In this document: positions 4,928 to 5,037 of the stretch, one piece after another
Numbering within the stretch: the first letter of the stretch is position 1
Layout of the letters: every line of letters begins with the position of its first letter
From: JAQBDA01 sp041301185
Lineage (GTDB): Bacteria; Chloroflexota; Anaerolineae; Anaerolineales; UBA4823
Length of the DNA stretch: 5,037 bases
NCBI GenBank assembly: GCA_041301185.1
Contig: JBFYSV010000171.1
Span: forward strand, 1-5,037
Reading direction: 5' to 3'
The notes under the pieces: model-generated
Told to the model about the DNA's origin: nothing
The model's input: the letters and a program-made list of their open reading frames with translations, nothing else
Database searches by the model: none
Made by a program: the position numbers and the translations under genes

Positions 4928-5037
4928 ATGCCAATGACCGCTGAGCCAAGCCGCCCGGGCTTTAGCGGTCTGGACAGCACCTGCAACGATCCATTGAGCT
5001 CCTGGCAGCTTGAGGCGCTGAGTGACGATCTGTTTAC
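4928..5037 (+). CDS. Possible 5' end of a further gene, cut by the window end
   Basis: An ATG at 4928 (or 4934) opens a frame that stays free of stops to the last base, giving about 36 residues (MPMTAEPSRPGFSGLDSTCN and onward, with a WQLEALSDDLF stretch). It follows the ConA-like gene by 18 bp in the same frame. The other two plus frames are closed by stops soon after 4928. No strong ribosome-binding site precedes it, and a stem-loop at 4936-4970 lies within the first codons. The piece is too short to recognise. Confidence 0.45.
   Translation, partial: MPMTAEPSRPGFSGLDSTCNDPLSSWQLEALSDDLF
4936..4970. other. Stem-loop just after the ConA-like gene
   Basis: GACCGCT (4936-4942) pairs perfectly with AGCGGTC (4964-4970). 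The stem can continue with GAG against TTT (wobble pairs) and CC against GG with one bulge, leaving a short loop. No T-tract follows, so a rho-independent terminator is not supported. If the ATG at 4928 is real, the structure sits inside its first 15 codons and could limit translation. Confidence 0.4.

Overview
The window looks like a piece of a Chloroflexota (Anaerolineae-type) chromosome, probably from a metagenome-derived contig. This is an inference: several proteins (the small four-helix membrane protein, the 100-residue barrel-like protein, the UlaG-like hydrolase and the ConA-like protein) resemble uncharacterised families I associate with that phylum. The DNA is moderately GC-rich. No rRNA, tRNA or CRISPR array is visible.

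Layout. Bases 1-63 are a low-complexity G/C edge followed by a short motif resembling an insertion-sequence end. From 3852 down to 64 five genes run on the minus strand: a degenerate UlaG-like metallo-beta-lactamase-fold protein, a 100-aa putative dimeric alpha/beta-barrel protein, the adenine DNA glycosylase MutY, an M19 (renal-dipeptidase-type) metallopeptidase, and a small four-helix membrane protein. The first pair is separated by 12 bp and the last pair overlaps by 4 bp. The gaps on either side of mutY are 99 bp (with a GC-rich stem-loop) and 64 bp. An exact TATAAT box lies just upstream of the first gene, so a single directional cluster led from near 3880 is plausible. The functions do not form an obvious pathway: mutY is DNA repair, M19 is peptide turnover and the rest are unknown.

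The divergent intergenic region (3853-4105) holds two adjacent copies of a hairpin-forming repeat. The first is a nearly complete 77-bp inverted repeat; the second keeps the left end and the central stem but has lost its right arm. Beyond it, on the plus strand, is a 12-codon open frame with a good ribosome-binding site, in frame with but separated by TGA from a GTG-initiated gene for a ConA-like (LamG/GH16-fold-like) protein of unknown function. A further open frame, cut by the window end, begins near 4928.

The points most worth a second look are: a MutY whose C-terminal domain carries a complete Nudix signature, which typical MutY proteins lack; a metallo-beta-lactamase-fold protein with a broken HxHxDH motif; the tandem hairpin repeat abutting a promoter; and the in-frame TGA in front of the ConA-like gene. 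I see no defence system, prophage or secondary-metabolite cluster, and nothing that I could honestly call a new system.
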